64,000 nt of DNA, from assembly GCF_024810105.1 (NCBI RefSeq), contig NZ_JANUDX010000003.1:1-64000 (forward strand), written 5' to 3'. Shown in pieces: positions 1 to 8,685 of this stretch (positions are counted from its first letter, which is position 1; every line of letters starts with the position of its first letter). The notes below the pieces were generated by a model, which made no database searches, was not told the DNA's origin, and saw only the letters and a list, made by a program, of their open reading frames with translations. Made by a program: the position numbers and the translations under genes. Origin of the DNA: Stenotrophomonas sp. BIGb0135. GTDB taxonomy: Bacteria > Pseudomonadota > Gammaproteobacteria > Xanthomonadales > Xanthomonadaceae.

Positions 1-101
<101 letters not shown>

Positions 102-138
102 CCCTCCCACCGATCCGGAACCCGCCCTGGCTCTGTGC

Positions 139-245
139 CGTTGCGGTTGCCGTTGCGGTTGCCGTTGCCCTGCCGTTGCCCTGCCGTTGCCCTACCGTTG
201 CGGTTGCCGTTGCCCTGCCGTCGCCGTCGCCGTCGCCGTTGCACC
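139..245. repeat. Hexamer-like simple repeat (GTTGCG/GTTGCC/GTCGCC)
   Basis: Degenerate tandem units of 6 nt follow one another up to about 245, then C/A-rich low-complexity sequence runs to about 340. An open frame starting at 135 runs through the repeat into the lipoprotein gene, but its first part only translates the repeat. I treat it as non-coding. Confidence 0.75.
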
Positions 246-380
246 CGCCCCGCCGTCGAAAAAAACAAAACCCACCCCACACCCACTACCCTCAAACCCC
301 CCACCCACCCAAAGCCATCAAAACCACCATACGCCGTAGTATGCTTTGGCCCACGCAGCACCCGCACGAGGATTGCGCCC

Positions 381-869
381 ATGCACCACCGCTTCCGTAC
401 CGCCCTGATGATCGCCTTGGCCGCCACCACCGCCATCGCCCTTGCCGCCTGCAACAGCGGCGTCGTCAAGCGCGTCTCGCCCCCGGCCGCCAGCGTCCAG
501 CAGCTCACCGTCCGCGCCGACGGCGGATGGGACGTCGCCCTGCGCCTGCAGAATTTCAGCTCCATGCCCATGCACTTCGATGACGTCAACCTCACCCTCA
601 CCGTCGGCGACGAAACCGCCGGCACCCTGGCCACCCGACCCGCCCTCTCCATCGGCGGCGTCTCCGCCGACGTCATCACCCTCCAGCTCCAGCCCGCCTC
701 CGGCGCCCGCCTGGTCGTCGCCGATGCCCTCGCCGGCAATCGCACCCTCGCGTACGCGCTCAAGGGCACGGTCAGCGCCACCCCGCAGGAAAAGAAACAA
801 CGCAGCTTCGACGTCGACAGCCGCAGCACCCTCAACCAGGCCCCCGGCCTGCCCGGCGTGCTGCGCTGA
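381..869 (+). CDS. LEA type 2-like lipoprotein
   Basis: A 162-residue protein. It has a lipoprotein signal peptide with lipobox LAAC (Cys24), then one beta-rich domain with a pattern like 'GGWDVALRLQNFSSMPMHFD', as seen in LEA14/WHy domains. Such proteins are likely anchored in the envelope, and their function is poorly known. The start at 381 was chosen because it begins a normal signal peptide; the longer frame upstream only translates simple repeats. The gene sits 45 bp before the acyl-CoA dehydrogenase gene on the same strand and may share its transcript. The family assignment rests on pattern recognition only. Confidence 0.7.
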   Translation: MHHRFRTALMIALAATTAIALAACNSGVVKRVSPPAASVQQLTVRADGGWDVALRLQNFSSMPMHFDDVNLTLTVGDETAGTLATRPALSIGGVSADVITLQLQPASGARLVVADALAGNRTLAYALKGTVSATPQEKKQRSFDVDSRSTLNQAPGLPGVLR

Positions 870-914
870 CCCCCGCTTCCCCGGCCCCCCTTTGCACCTG
901 ATCGAGACCTGACG

Positions 915-2708
915 ATGAGCAGCTACACCGCACCGCTTTCCGATATCCGTTTCGCCCTGCATGACGTGCTCAAGGTCGAACCCCTGTTCGCCCGCCTCGG
1001 CTTTGCCGACGCCACCGCCGACGTCGTCGATGCCGTCCTCGACGAAGCCGGCCGCTTCAGCGCCACCGTGCTCGCCCCGCTCAACAGCGTCGGCGACGAA
1101 ATCGGCTGCGCGCTTGACCAGGCGACCGGCGAAGTGACCACCCCGCCCGGCTTCAAGCAGGCTTACGCCCAGTTCGTCGAGGGCGGCTGGACCGGCCTTA
1201 CCGCCGCGCCCGAACTCGGCGGCCAGGGCCTGCCGCACACCCTCGGCGTGCCGCTCAACGAAATGATCAACGCCGCGAACCTGGCCTGGGGCAACTTCCC
1301 CCTGCTCTCCCATGGCGCCATCGAAGCGCTCAAGCAGCACGGCGAAGCCTGGCAGCAGGACGCCTTCCTCAAGCCGCTGATCGAGGGCCGCTGGACCGGC
1401 ACCATGTGCCTGACCGAACCGCACTGCGGCACCGACCTCGGCCTGCTCAAGACCAAGGCCGAACCGAACGCCGACGGCAGCTATGCCATCACCGGCACCA
1501 AGATCTTCATCACCGCCGGCGAGCACGACCTCACCGACAATATCGTCCACCTGGTCCTGGCCAAGCTGCCCGACGCCCCCGCCGGCGCCAAGGGCATCTC
1601 GCTGTTCGTCACCCCCAAGTTCAAGGTCGACCGTGACGGCAAGGTCGGCGAACGCAATGCGCTGCGCTGCGGTTCGATCGAACACAAGATGGGCATCAAG
1701 GGCTCGGTCACCTGCGTGATGAACTTCGATGGCGCCGAAGGCTACCTCGTCGGCCAGCCGCACAAGGGCCTGCAGGCCATGTTCACCATGATGAACACCG
1801 CGCGCCTGGGTGTCGGGCTGCAAGGCATCGGCCTGTCCGAGCGTGCCTACCAGAACGCCCTCAAGTACGCCCGTGAACGCCTGCAGTCGCGCTCGCTGAG
1901 CGGCCCGAAGAACCCGGACAAGCCGGCCGACCCGATCCTGGTCCACCCGGACGTGCGCCGCATGCTGCTCACCATCAAGTCGCTGGTCGAAGGCAGCCGC
2001 CTGCTCGCCCTGCACGCGGCCACCCTGGTCGATGTCGCCCACCACGCCGAGGACGCCGGCGAGCGCGAGCGCGCCGATACCCTGGTCAGCTTCCTCACCC
2101 CGATCTCCAAGGCCTGCCAGACCGAATGGGGCATCGAAAACACCTACAACGCCCTGCAGTGCTTCGGCGGCCACGGCTACATCCGTGAGCACGGCATGGA
2201 ACAGCTGGCCCGCGATGCCCGCATCACCACGCTGTACGAAGGCACCACCGGCATCCAGGCGCTGGACCTGATCGGGCGCAAGACCGCCTCCAGCCAGGGC
2301 GCCGGGCTGAAGCTGATGCTGGCCGAGATCGAGGCCTTCGCCCAGGCCAACGAAGGCAATGAAGCGCTCGCCGAGTTCATCGCCCCGCTGCGTGCCAAGG
2401 CCGACGAATGGGGCACGCTGACCCTGGCCACCCTGCAGCGCGCGGCCGGCAACCCGGACGAACTCGGCGCGGCCAGCTTCGATTACCTGTTCTATTCGGG
2501 TTATGTGGTGCTGGCGTACTGGTGGGCCCGCAGCGTCGCCGCCGCCGAGGCCTCCGCGCAGAGCGAAACGTTCAAGCAGGCCAAGCGCGAAACCGCCCGC
2601 TTCTACTTCGCCCGCGTCCTCCCGCGCACCCTCAGCCACGCCGCCGCGATCCAGTCCGGCGCCGCCCCGCTGATGGCCATGGAAGACGCGCATTTCGGCG
2701 AAGCCTGA
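915..2708 (+). CDS. Acyl-CoA dehydrogenase (long, DmdC-like type)
   Basis: A 597-residue flavoprotein of the acyl-CoA dehydrogenase superfamily, which introduces the alpha-beta double bond into acyl-CoA and passes electrons to ETF. The substrate-contact motif is near residues 162-174 (MCLTEPHCGTD). The segment 433-446 (RDARITTLYEGTTG) holds the probable catalytic base Glu442. The C-terminal extension of roughly 120 residues after the core is typical of the 590-600-residue class that includes 3-methylmercaptopropionyl-CoA dehydrogenase (DmdC). The true substrate cannot be read from sequence; a general role in fatty-acid oxidation is likely. Confidence 0.9.
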   Translation: MSSYTAPLSDIRFALHDVLKVEPLFARLGFADATADVVDAVLDEAGRFSATVLAPLNSVGDEIGCALDQATGEVTTPPGFKQAYAQFVEGGWTGLTAAPELGGQGLPHTLGVPLNEMINAANLAWGNFPLLSHGAIEALKQHGEAWQQDAFLKPLIEGRWTGTMCLTEPHCGTDLGLLKTKAEPNADGSYAITGTKIFITAGEHDLTDNIVHLVLAKLPDAPAGAKGISLFVTPKFKVDRDGKVGERNALRCGSIEHKMGIKGSVTCVMNFDGAEGYLVGQPHKGLQAMFTMMNTARLGVGLQGIGLSERAYQNALKYARERLQSRSLSGPKNPDKPADPILVHPDVRRMLLTIKSLVEGSRLLALHAATLVDVAHHAEDAGERERADTLVSFLTPISKACQTEWGIENTYNALQCFGGHGYIREHGMEQLARDARITTLYEGTTGIQALDLIGRKTASSQGAGLKLMLAEIEAFAQANEGNEALAEFIAPLRAKADEWGTLTLATLQRAAGNPDELGAASFDYLFYSGYVVLAYWWARSVAAAEASAQSETFKQAKRETARFYFARVLPRTLSHAAAIQSGAAPLMAMEDAHFGEA

Positions 2709-2720
2709 GCACCGCACCGG

Positions 2721-2757
2721 CCCACCGACCCACCGACCCACCGACCCACCGACCCAC
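2721..2757. repeat. 8-bp tandem repeat (CCCACCGA)n
   Basis: Four and a half perfect copies of CCCACCGA lie just after the acyl-CoA dehydrogenase stop codon. Non-coding; a slippage-prone microsatellite. Confidence 0.9.
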
Positions 2758-2839
2758 GGTCACTGAATACCACCACGGCTGTCACTCCGGCCAGGTGCTG
2801 ACCGCTGGTCGGCACCACCGACACCCCATCTGGAGAAAA

Positions 2840-2862
2840 GCCCCCTTTTTGTTAAAGGGGGC
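2840..2862 (+). terminator. Hairpin, possible terminator of the acyl-CoA dehydrogenase gene
   Basis: GCCCCCTTT and AAAGGGGGC pair over 9 bp around a TTGTT loop. There is no T tract after the stem, so intrinsic termination is uncertain. It directly precedes the 66-bp repeat array and may be part of the same repeat family. Confidence 0.45.
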
Positions 2863-3090
2863 GCGCCAAAGGCGCGGGGTTTAGGGGGAATGCGCGGAAC
2901 GCGGTCGCCACAGGCGGTCGCGTTGGGCGCGCCAACGGCGCGGGGTTTAGGTGGAATGCGCGGAACGCGGTCGCCGCAGGCGGTCGCGTTGGGCGCGCCA
3001 AAGGCGCGGGGTTTAGGTGGAATGCGCGGAACGCGGTCGCCACAGGCGGTCGCGTTGGGCGCGCCAAGGGCGCGGGGTTTAGGTGGAATG
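2859..3090. repeat. 66-bp tandem repeat array
   Basis: Three full units of exactly 66 bp (starting at 2890, 2956 and 3022) plus a partial unit before and the first bases of a fourth at 3088. Units differ by only a few bases, such as CACAGG versus CGCAGG. Because 66 is a multiple of three the array stays open in frame on both strands, with no translation signal I trust. It has no CRISPR-like repeat/spacer structure. It fills most of the 466-bp gap between the acyl-CoA dehydrogenase and HNH genes. Confidence 0.9.
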
Positions 3091-3095
3091 CCTAC

Positions 3096-3155
3096 CGAAT
3101 CGTTACCAATTGGGTACAGGCACGCAAGCGCCTATACCCAATTCGTAACGATTCG
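3096..3155. promoter_or_regulatory. Long inverted repeat upstream of the HNH gene
   Basis: Two 21-nt arms (3096-3116 and 3135-3155) are complementary at 20 of 21 positions and separated by 18 nt. The arms contain CGAATCGTTAC and its complement. A TATAAG box at 3158-3163 follows the right arm, and the HNH start codon is at 3175. This could be a two-site operator over a promoter, or a strong RNA hairpin. There is no T tract, so it is not a standard terminator. Confidence 0.6.
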
Positions 3156-3174
3156 GGTATAAGCTGTTTTCCCG

Positions 3175-3834
3175 ATGGAGACAGACACTACACGCCTAGG
3201 TCTGATCGATACCGGAGCCTCGTCCGCCCCGGTCGACGAAGTATCGCCCCTCGCCCCCCTGCATCGTCCCGGCAGCGTGCGCCTGCTGTCCCTGGACGCG
3301 CATGGCCGCGTGCTGGACTGGATCAACTGGCAGGACGCCGCCTGCCTCTACGCCCGTGATGCCGTCGCCTGGACCCTGGGCGACCCGTGCCTGCACATCC
3401 ACGGCGGCACCAGCCGACTGACCGGGCTGCGCAGCGGCATGGACCTGCACCCGATCATCGCCGCGCGCGGCCACGCCCGCTCGCGCGCGCTCGATCCCAC
3501 CCCGAACCTGTCCAACCAGGCGCTGTTCGCCCGCGACGCGCACCTGTGCCTGTACTGCGGCCAGCAGTTCCACCGCCCACAGCTGACCCGCGACCACGTC
3601 ATGCCGATCTCCAAGGGCGGCCGGGATGTCTGGGAGAACGTGGTCAGCGCCTGCTTCCACTGCAATTCGCGCAAGAGCGACCGTACCCCGCAGCAGGCGG
3701 GCATGCCCCTGCTGGCGGTGCCGTACCGCCCCAGTTGGATCGAACACATGATCCTGTCCAACCGCAACATCCTGGCCGACCAGATGGCGTTCCTGAAGGC
3801 GCAACTGCCCAAACGTTCCAAGCTGGCCGACTGA
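3175..3834 (+). CDS. HNH endonuclease family protein
   Basis: A 219-residue protein. The nuclease module is C-terminal: CLYC (Cys125/Cys128), then TRDH (Asp140-His141), Asn155 and CFHC (Cys160/Cys163). This is the zinc-bound HNH fold (HNH_5-like), with the catalytic His in RDHV. The first 110 residues match nothing I recognise. Similar stand-alone HNH genes are found on chromosomes without any mobile element, so a housekeeping or defence role is possible and the target is unknown. The gene is monocistronic, 114 bp before dxs, with a long inverted repeat in its upstream region. Confidence 0.8.
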   Translation: METDTTRLGLIDTGASSAPVDEVSPLAPLHRPGSVRLLSLDAHGRVLDWINWQDAACLYARDAVAWTLGDPCLHIHGGTSRLTGLRSGMDLHPIIAARGHARSRALDPTPNLSNQALFARDAHLCLYCGQQFHRPQLTRDHVMPISKGGRDVWENVVSACFHCNSRKSDRTPQQAGMPLLAVPYRPSWIEHMILSNRNILADQMAFLKAQLPKRSKLAD

Positions 3835-3948
3835 ACCCTGCGACCGACTGTCGCAGGCGCGCTCACCGTTTGCTCACTGCAAAGGCGGTTTGCTTGCCCC
3901 ACCCGAGTTTGGGGGGGAAAATAGGCGCTCAGAAGAAGCGCGATAAAC

Positions 3949-5859
3949 ATGATCGATTCCGCCCGCTATCCCCGCCTGTCGCGCATCCAGTCACCGGATG
4001 ACCTGCGCAGGTTCGACGAGTCCGACCTTCCCGCCATCGCGGATGAACTGCGCGCCTACCTGATCGAGTCGGTCGGCAAGAGTGGCGGCCACTTCGGCGC
4101 CGGGCTGGGCGTGATCGAACTGACCGTGGCACTGCACTATCTCTACCAGACCCCGATCGACCAGCTGGTCTGGGACGTGGGCCACCAGACCTACCCGCAC
4201 AAGATACTCACCGGCCGTCGCGATGCGATCCACACGGTCAAGCAGAAGGACGGCGTGGCGCCGTTCCCCAAGCGCGAGGAAAGCGAGTTCGACACCTTTG
4301 GCGTCGGCCACTCCTCGACCTCGATCTCGGCGGCACTCGGCATGGCCATCGCGCGCCAGGCCGCCGGTGACGACCGCAAGGTCGTGGCGGTGATCGGCGA
4401 CGGCGCGATGACCGCCGGCATGGCCTACGAGGCGCTCAACCATGCCGGTGGCATGGACAACGAGCCGAACCTGCTGGTGATCCTCAACGACAACAACATG
4501 TCCATCTCCGAGGCCGTCGGCGGGCTGACCAAGATGCTCGGCCGCGCCACCGGCAGCCGCACGCTCAACGCGCTGCGCGAAGGCGGCAAGAAGATCCTCG
4601 GCGACAAGAAGAACAACCCCACCGCGCGCTTCGTCAAGCGCTGGGAAGAGCACTGGAAGGGCATGTTCGTGCCCTCCACGTTCTTCGAGGAAATGGGCTT
4701 CCACTACACCGGCCCGATCGATGGCCACGACATCCCGGCGCTGGTGGCCACGCTGAAGACGCTCAAGGGCCTCAAGGGCCTGAAGCTGCTGCACGTGATG
4801 ACCACCAAGGGCAAGGGCTACGAGCGTGCCGAGGGTGACCAGATCGGTTACCACGCGGTGGGCCCGTTCGACCCGGACAAGGGCCTGGTCTCCAAGGGCG
4901 GCGCCAAGAAGCCGACCTACACCGATGTGTTCAGCGACTGGCTGTGCGATGCCGCCGCGGCCGAGCCGAAGCTGCTGGGCATTACCCCGGCGATGCGCGA
5001 AGGCTCGGGCCTGGTGCGTTTCAGCAAGGAGTACCCGGACCGGTACTTCGACGTGGCCATTGCCGAGCAGCATGCGGTGACGCTCGCCGCGGGCATGGCC
5101 ACCCAGGGCGCCAAGCCGGTGGTGGCGATCTACTCCACCTTCCTGCAGCGCGCCTATGACCAGTTGGTGCATGACGTGGCCGTGCAGGAACTGGACGTGC
5201 TGTTCGCGATCGATCGTGCCGGCGTGGTCGGCCCCGATGGCGCCACCCATGCGGGCAACCTCGACCTGAGCTTCCTGCGCTGCGTGCCGCACATGGTGGT
5301 GATGGCGCCGGCCGATGAAGCCGAATGCCGGCAGATGCTCAGCACCGGCCTGGCCTACACCGGCCCGGCGGCGGTGCGCTACCCGCGTGGCAGCGGCACC
5401 GGCGTGGCGGCCGGCACCGATCTGTCCACGCTGGAAATCGGCAAGGCCGACCTGCGCGAGCAGGGCAGCCGCGTGGCCCTGCTGGCCTTCGGCAGCACCG
5501 TGCCGGCCGCCGAAGCGGTGGGCCGCGAACTGGGCCTGAGCGTGGTCAACATGCGTTTCATCAAGCCGCTGGATCGTGCCCTGCTGCTGGAACTGGCCCG
5601 CACCCACGACGGCTTCGTCACCATCGAAGACAACGTGGTGGCCGGCGGCGCCGGCTCCGGCGTGGCCGAGCTGTTCAATGCCGAGGACGTGCTCAAGTCG
5701 ATCCTGCACCTGGGCCTGCCCGACAGCTTCCAGCACCACGCCAGCCGCGAAGACCTGCTGGCCGAAGCCGGCATCGATGCCGCCGGCATCCGTGCGGCGG
5801 TGCTCAAGCGCTGGCCGCAGCTGGCCGGCAACGGCCGCCCGCTCAGCGCCGCTGGCTGA
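3949..5859 (+). CDS. dxs: 1-deoxy-D-xylulose-5-phosphate synthase
   Basis: A 636-residue thiamine-diphosphate enzyme that condenses pyruvate and glyceraldehyde 3-phosphate to DXP, the first step of the MEP isoprenoid pathway and a precursor of thiamine and pyridoxal. The TPP/Mg motif GDGAMTAGM starts at residue 150, with LNDNNMSIS near 179-187. HQTYPHK (79-85) holds the conserved active-site His. The proton-relay Glu373 is in VAIAEQHAV. Full length and intact. Its start at 3949 gives the standard N-terminus. Confidence 0.98.
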   Translation: MIDSARYPRLSRIQSPDDLRRFDESDLPAIADELRAYLIESVGKSGGHFGAGLGVIELTVALHYLYQTPIDQLVWDVGHQTYPHKILTGRRDAIHTVKQKDGVAPFPKREESEFDTFGVGHSSTSISAALGMAIARQAAGDDRKVVAVIGDGAMTAGMAYEALNHAGGMDNEPNLLVILNDNNMSISEAVGGLTKMLGRATGSRTLNALREGGKKILGDKKNNPTARFVKRWEEHWKGMFVPSTFFEEMGFHYTGPIDGHDIPALVATLKTLKGLKGLKLLHVMTTKGKGYERAEGDQIGYHAVGPFDPDKGLVSKGGAKKPTYTDVFSDWLCDAAAAEPKLLGITPAMREGSGLVRFSKEYPDRYFDVAIAEQHAVTLAAGMATQGAKPVVAIYSTFLQRAYDQLVHDVAVQELDVLFAIDRAGVVGPDGATHAGNLDLSFLRCVPHMVVMAPADEAECRQMLSTGLAYTGPAAVRYPRGSGTGVAAGTDLSTLEIGKADLREQGSRVALLAFGSTVPAAEAVGRELGLSVVNMRFIKPLDRALLLELARTHDGFVTIEDNVVAGGAGSGVAELFNAEDVLKSILHLGLPDSFQHHASREDLLAEAGIDAAGIRAAVLKRWPQLAGNGRPLSAAG

Positions 5860-5900
5860 TCCAGGGCCGTCGGCCCACGGTCCGTAGCGGCCACACGGCA

Positions 5901-5929
5901 AGCGGCCGCGTCGTCTCGACGCGGCCGCT
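5901..5929 (+). terminator. Strong GC hairpin after dxs
   Basis: A perfect 13-bp stem (AGCGGCCGCGTCG / CGACGCGGCCGCT) with a 3-nt loop, 42 bp after the dxs stop. There is no T run after it, so it may stabilise the 3' end rather than terminate. Confidence 0.55.
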
Positions 5930-5961
5930 CTGGTGTCCGCGCGTGTGCCGCCGCGCGGGCC

Positions 5962-6165
5962 TCAACCGTAGCGCACCGCCTCCACGTACGCGCCGCTGGC
6001 TTCCACCCGCACCGAGCTGCGGTGGCCGGTTTCGGTGTGGTGCAGGCGTGCCAGCGCATCGGCGAAATCGAACGCCTTGGCGCTGTCGTGGAAGCGGAAG
6101 GATTCCAGTCTATCCGGGTGCAGCACACGCCACAGGCGGTGCTCCAGTTGCAGGCGGATCAGCAT
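5962..6165 (-). CDS. Small conserved protein, paralogue of the 8557-8904 gene
   Basis: A 67-residue protein starting MLIRLQLEHRLWRVLHPDRL. The start at 6165 was chosen because it aligns with the paralogue (MVIRVQCKNRRWQVIHP); a longer start exists at 6183. The shared core reads 'FDFADALAR-HH-TG---VRVEA-GA-V-AVRYG'. Pattern W-V-HP followed by an alpha/beta segment suggests a small DUF2188-like fold, but I cannot name the family with confidence. Function unknown. Confidence 0.65.
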   Translation of the reverse strand: MLIRLQLEHRLWRVLHPDRLESFRFHDSAKAFDFADALARLHHTETGHRSSVRVEASGAYVEAVRYG

Positions 6166-6338
6166 GCGATGCTCTCTCTCCATGAGGCGGCATACCGGAG
6201 GCGGCCAGGCCGCGCCATTGCAGCGCGGCGGCCCCTGTCGGCAGGGAAGCCGGGGCTTCCCGCCCCGGACAGTACTCCATCAAAACTGTGCGCCGTATCA
6301 GATTTTTCTGAATCTACGCACGGCAGCGGCCCGGTCGA

Positions 6339-6881
6339 TCAGTTGACCATGAACTCGCCGCGGCAGCCGCCGTCGACCCATATCCCGGTGCGGTCCCAGC
6401 CCCAGGTGCTGCCTTCCACGCAGGCGGTGCCCGAGGTCTGGCGAATCAGCCGCGCCTCGTTGCGCACGTTGGCCGTGCAACGCTGACGGCGGCGGTTGTT
6501 CGAGTCGCAGGTCAGCAGCTCGCCACGCCCGCCCCAATTGCCCCCGTTGTTGCCGCCATGGTTGTTACCGCCGTGGTTGTTGCCCCAGCCGCCGCCCCGG
6601 CCGCGGCCTTCGGCGATGAACTCGGCACGGCAGCCCTGAGTGACCCAGACGCCGTTGCGGGCCTGGCCCCAGGTCTGCCCTTCCACGCAGGGCGTACCGG
6701 AGATCTGCCGGACCAGCCGGGCACGGCCATCCAGTGCGCACTGCTGGGTGCGGCCCTTGATCGATTCGCAACGTACCGGGCCATCGCTGTAGCCGCCGTA
6801 CGACTGCGCCTGCACCGCGCCGCCCAACAGCAGCATCGAGGGCAGCAATGCCCACATCCACGTGCGCTTTCCGTGCTTCAT
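6339..6881 (-). CDS. DUF3011 domain protein, secreted
   Basis: A 180-residue exported protein with a clear signal peptide (cleavage after AQA, residues 24-26). Two DUF3011 repeats (about residues 35-90 and 125-178) are separated by a Gly/Asn-rich linker (GGWGNNHGGNNHGG). Each repeat has the pattern 'C-S---RR-QRC-------ARL-RQ-SGT-CVEG-TWG-----GIWV--GCR-EF'. DUF3011 proteins are frequent in Xanthomonadaceae and have no assigned activity. The start at 6881 is supported by AGGAG upstream; two in-frame upstream ATGs lack good ribosome binding sites. Confidence 0.85.
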   Translation of the reverse strand: MKHGKRTWMWALLPSMLLLGGAVQAQSYGGYSDGPVRCESIKGRTQQCALDGRARLVRQISGTPCVEGQTWGQARNGVWVTQGCRAEFIAEGRGRGGGWGNNHGGNNHGGNNGGNWGGRGELLTCDSNNRRRQRCTANVRNEARLIRQTSGTACVEGSTWGWDRTGIWVDGGCRGEFMVN

Positions 6882-7065
6882 CCCGTTGCTCCTCATGCCT
6901 GCCTCTGAACCGTGTGTGGTGGTGGGACACAGGATGTGGCAAAGCGAGGGGACGCGACATAGGCCGAAAGTCGCTGATTTCATCCCCTATTTAGGTAACC
7001 GACGCCTGGCTGACTGGGCCGTGCCGGCTTGCGTCACATCCCCCTGCCCCACCGCGGGATGCGCG

Positions 7066-8169
7066 TCAGGCCGTCGCCGGGTCACCGCCCAGCACCTCCA
7101 GCAGATGCGTCGGCGAGTTGGCCACCAGCAGGCGCTGCGCGCTCGCCGCAGCCACCGCCGCCCGCGCCATCATCACCTGCTCATGGGCCGGTACGGCCAC
7201 CTCCCACGCCCCGCTGCACACGGCGTCGGCCAGGTCGGCCGCGTCGCGCAGGGCCAGGTTTGCGCCTTCGCCTGCCGGCGGCATCAGGTGCGCGGCATCG
7301 CCCACCAGCGTGAGCGACCGGCGATGCGTCCACTGATGGCCCACCGGCAGCATGTGGATCGGCCACGGCCGCACGGCGTCGCCGGCTTCGGCAATCAGGC
7401 GGCGCAGGTCGGGATGCCAATCGGCGAACTGCTGCAGCAGGTCCTCGCGCGACAACAGGGGCGCCAGGTCGCCCTCGCCCAGCACCTGCGGCAGCGAGGC
7501 GTAAACGCTCACGTGGGCCCCGGCATTGCGTTGGGCGAACAACGTGGTCTGTCCGCGTTTGGCAATCAACGTGCCGTGCCCGACCAGCGCCGCCAACTGC
7601 GGATGGGCCCGGTCGACATCCGGCAGCGAGAGCTCGTACAGCGTGATACCCGCATGCAGCGGACGCACCCCGGTGAGCAGCGGGCGCAGCCTCGACCAGG
7701 CACCGTCGGCGCCGACCACCAGGTCATGCCGCTGGACGTGGCCGTTGCCGAACCGCAGCTCGACCTGCTCGCCCTCGAACGCAGCCTGCTGCAGCGCGTG
7801 GCCCCACCGCACGGTGTCGGCCGGCAGCGCCGCCAGCAGCAGGTCGCGCAGGTGGCCGCGGTCGATCTCCGGGCGGTCGCCGGCCTGGCCGTCGTCCTCC
7901 AGCAGCAGCCGGCCGTCGGCATCGAACAGGCGCATGCCCTGGTCTTCATAGCGCGCCCACTGCTGGAAACGCTCGAACAGGCCGGCACTGCGCAGCGCGG
8001 CCTGGCCGGTGTCCACATGCAGGTCGAGCATGCCGCCCTGGCTGCGCGCGTCGGCGGCGCCGTCGGCTTCGTAGAGGGTGAACGGCCTGCCGGCCTGGTG
8101 CAGGCGGCAGGCCAACAGCAGGCCGGCCGGGCCGGCACCGACGATGGCAATACGGGGGAACGGGGACAT
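7066..8169 (-). CDS. FAD-dependent monooxygenase, TetX-like
   Basis: A 367-residue flavoprotein hydroxylase. The Rossmann motif GAGPAG is at residues 11-16, the GGMLDLHVDTGQ segment follows, and the second FAD motif is GDAAHLMPP near residue 287. The GGxLDLHxxxGQ and GDAAHLMPPxxGxGxN patterns are the same as in the tetracycline-inactivating TetX and related monooxygenases. The start at 8169 has GGAGG upstream. The gene diverges from a marR regulator with two palindromes between them, the classic layout for substrate-inducible detoxification. Whether it acts on a drug or a natural aromatic compound cannot be told. Confidence 0.85.
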   Translation of the reverse strand: MSPFPRIAIVGAGPAGLLLACRLHQAGRPFTLYEADGAADARSQGGMLDLHVDTGQAALRSAGLFERFQQWARYEDQGMRLFDADGRLLLEDDGQAGDRPEIDRGHLRDLLLAALPADTVRWGHALQQAAFEGEQVELRFGNGHVQRHDLVVGADGAWSRLRPLLTGVRPLHAGITLYELSLPDVDRAHPQLAALVGHGTLIAKRGQTTLFAQRNAGAHVSVYASLPQVLGEGDLAPLLSREDLLQQFADWHPDLRRLIAEAGDAVRPWPIHMLPVGHQWTHRRSLTLVGDAAHLMPPAGEGANLALRDAADLADAVCSGAWEVAVPAHEQVMMARAAVAAASAQRLLVANSPTHLLEVLGGDPATA

Positions 8170-8190
8170 CGACCGCCTCCAGGGTTTAAA

Positions 8191-8226
8191 CATAGGACCC
8201 TATGCTCTATATCATAGGCGCCTATG
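8191..8226. promoter_or_regulatory. Twin MarR-type operators
   Basis: CATAGGACCCTATG (8191-8204, one central mismatch pair) and CATAGGCGCCTATG (8213-8226, perfect palindrome) lie 22 bp apart, about two helical turns, in the divergent region between the monooxygenase and marR genes. Probable binding sites of the MarR protein for repression of both genes. Confidence 0.8.
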
Positions 8227-8247
8227 TCAACAGACCGGAGCGAGCGC

Positions 8248-8685
8248 ATGGAGCGTCCCGATCCCAGGAACGTCCCGTCTTTCCTGATCAAGCGGGTGGC
8301 CCGCGAGTTGAGCCGGATGGCCGAAACCGAGCTGCGCCCGTTGGGCCTGGGCATGGCCAGCCTGCCGGTGCTGGAGGCCTTGCGCCAAGGCAAGGCGGCG
8401 ACCCAGGCCGAGCTGGCCCGCCTGCTGCGGGTGGAACAACCCTCGATGGCGCAGACCTTGGCACGGCTGGAGCGCGATCACCTGATCCAGCGCTTTCCCG
8501 ATCCCCACCACCCGCGCGCGCAGCGCATCGAGCTCACCCCACTGGCGCTGCAGCGGTTACCGCAGGCGCGCGAGATCCTCAACGACGGCAACACCCGCAT
8601 GCTGGCCGGCTTCAGTGTCGATGAAACCATGCTGCTGGCAAGCTTCCTGCAGCGGCTCAGTGGCAACCTCGACCGCGACGCGTAA
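8248..8685 (+). CDS. MarR family transcriptional regulator
   Basis: A 145-residue winged-helix protein (153 if started at 8224). The recognition region is near residues 50-90 (TQAELARLLRVEQPSMAQTLARLERD), followed by a beta wing (DPHHPRAQRIELT). I prefer the 8248 ATG, which has GGAG about 8 nt upstream; the 8224 ATG lies inside the second operator palindrome. It probably represses itself and the divergent TetX-like gene until a ligand binds. Its last 129 bp are overlapped tail-to-tail by the 8557-8904 gene. Confidence 0.9.
   Translation: MERPDPRNVPSFLIKRVARELSRMAETELRPLGLGMASLPVLEALRQGKAATQAELARLLRVEQPSMAQTLARLERDHLIQRFPDPHHPRAQRIELTPLALQRLPQAREILNDGNTRMLAGFSVDETMLLASFLQRLSGNLDRDA

Noticed and set aside
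318-2741. Very long antisense open frame opposite the acyl-CoA dehydrogenase gene
   Set aside because: High GC content creates long shadow frames. The antisense translation is low-complexity (Gly/Ala/Arg/His-rich) and the sense protein is a clear enzyme.
2859-3090. Possible CRISPR array
   Set aside because: Units are contiguous 66-bp tandem copies without unique spacers, and no cas genes occur nearby.
3991-5901. 636-codon antisense frame opposite dxs
   Set aside because: Mirror frame of a conserved gene, His/Gly/Arg-rich, with no domain.
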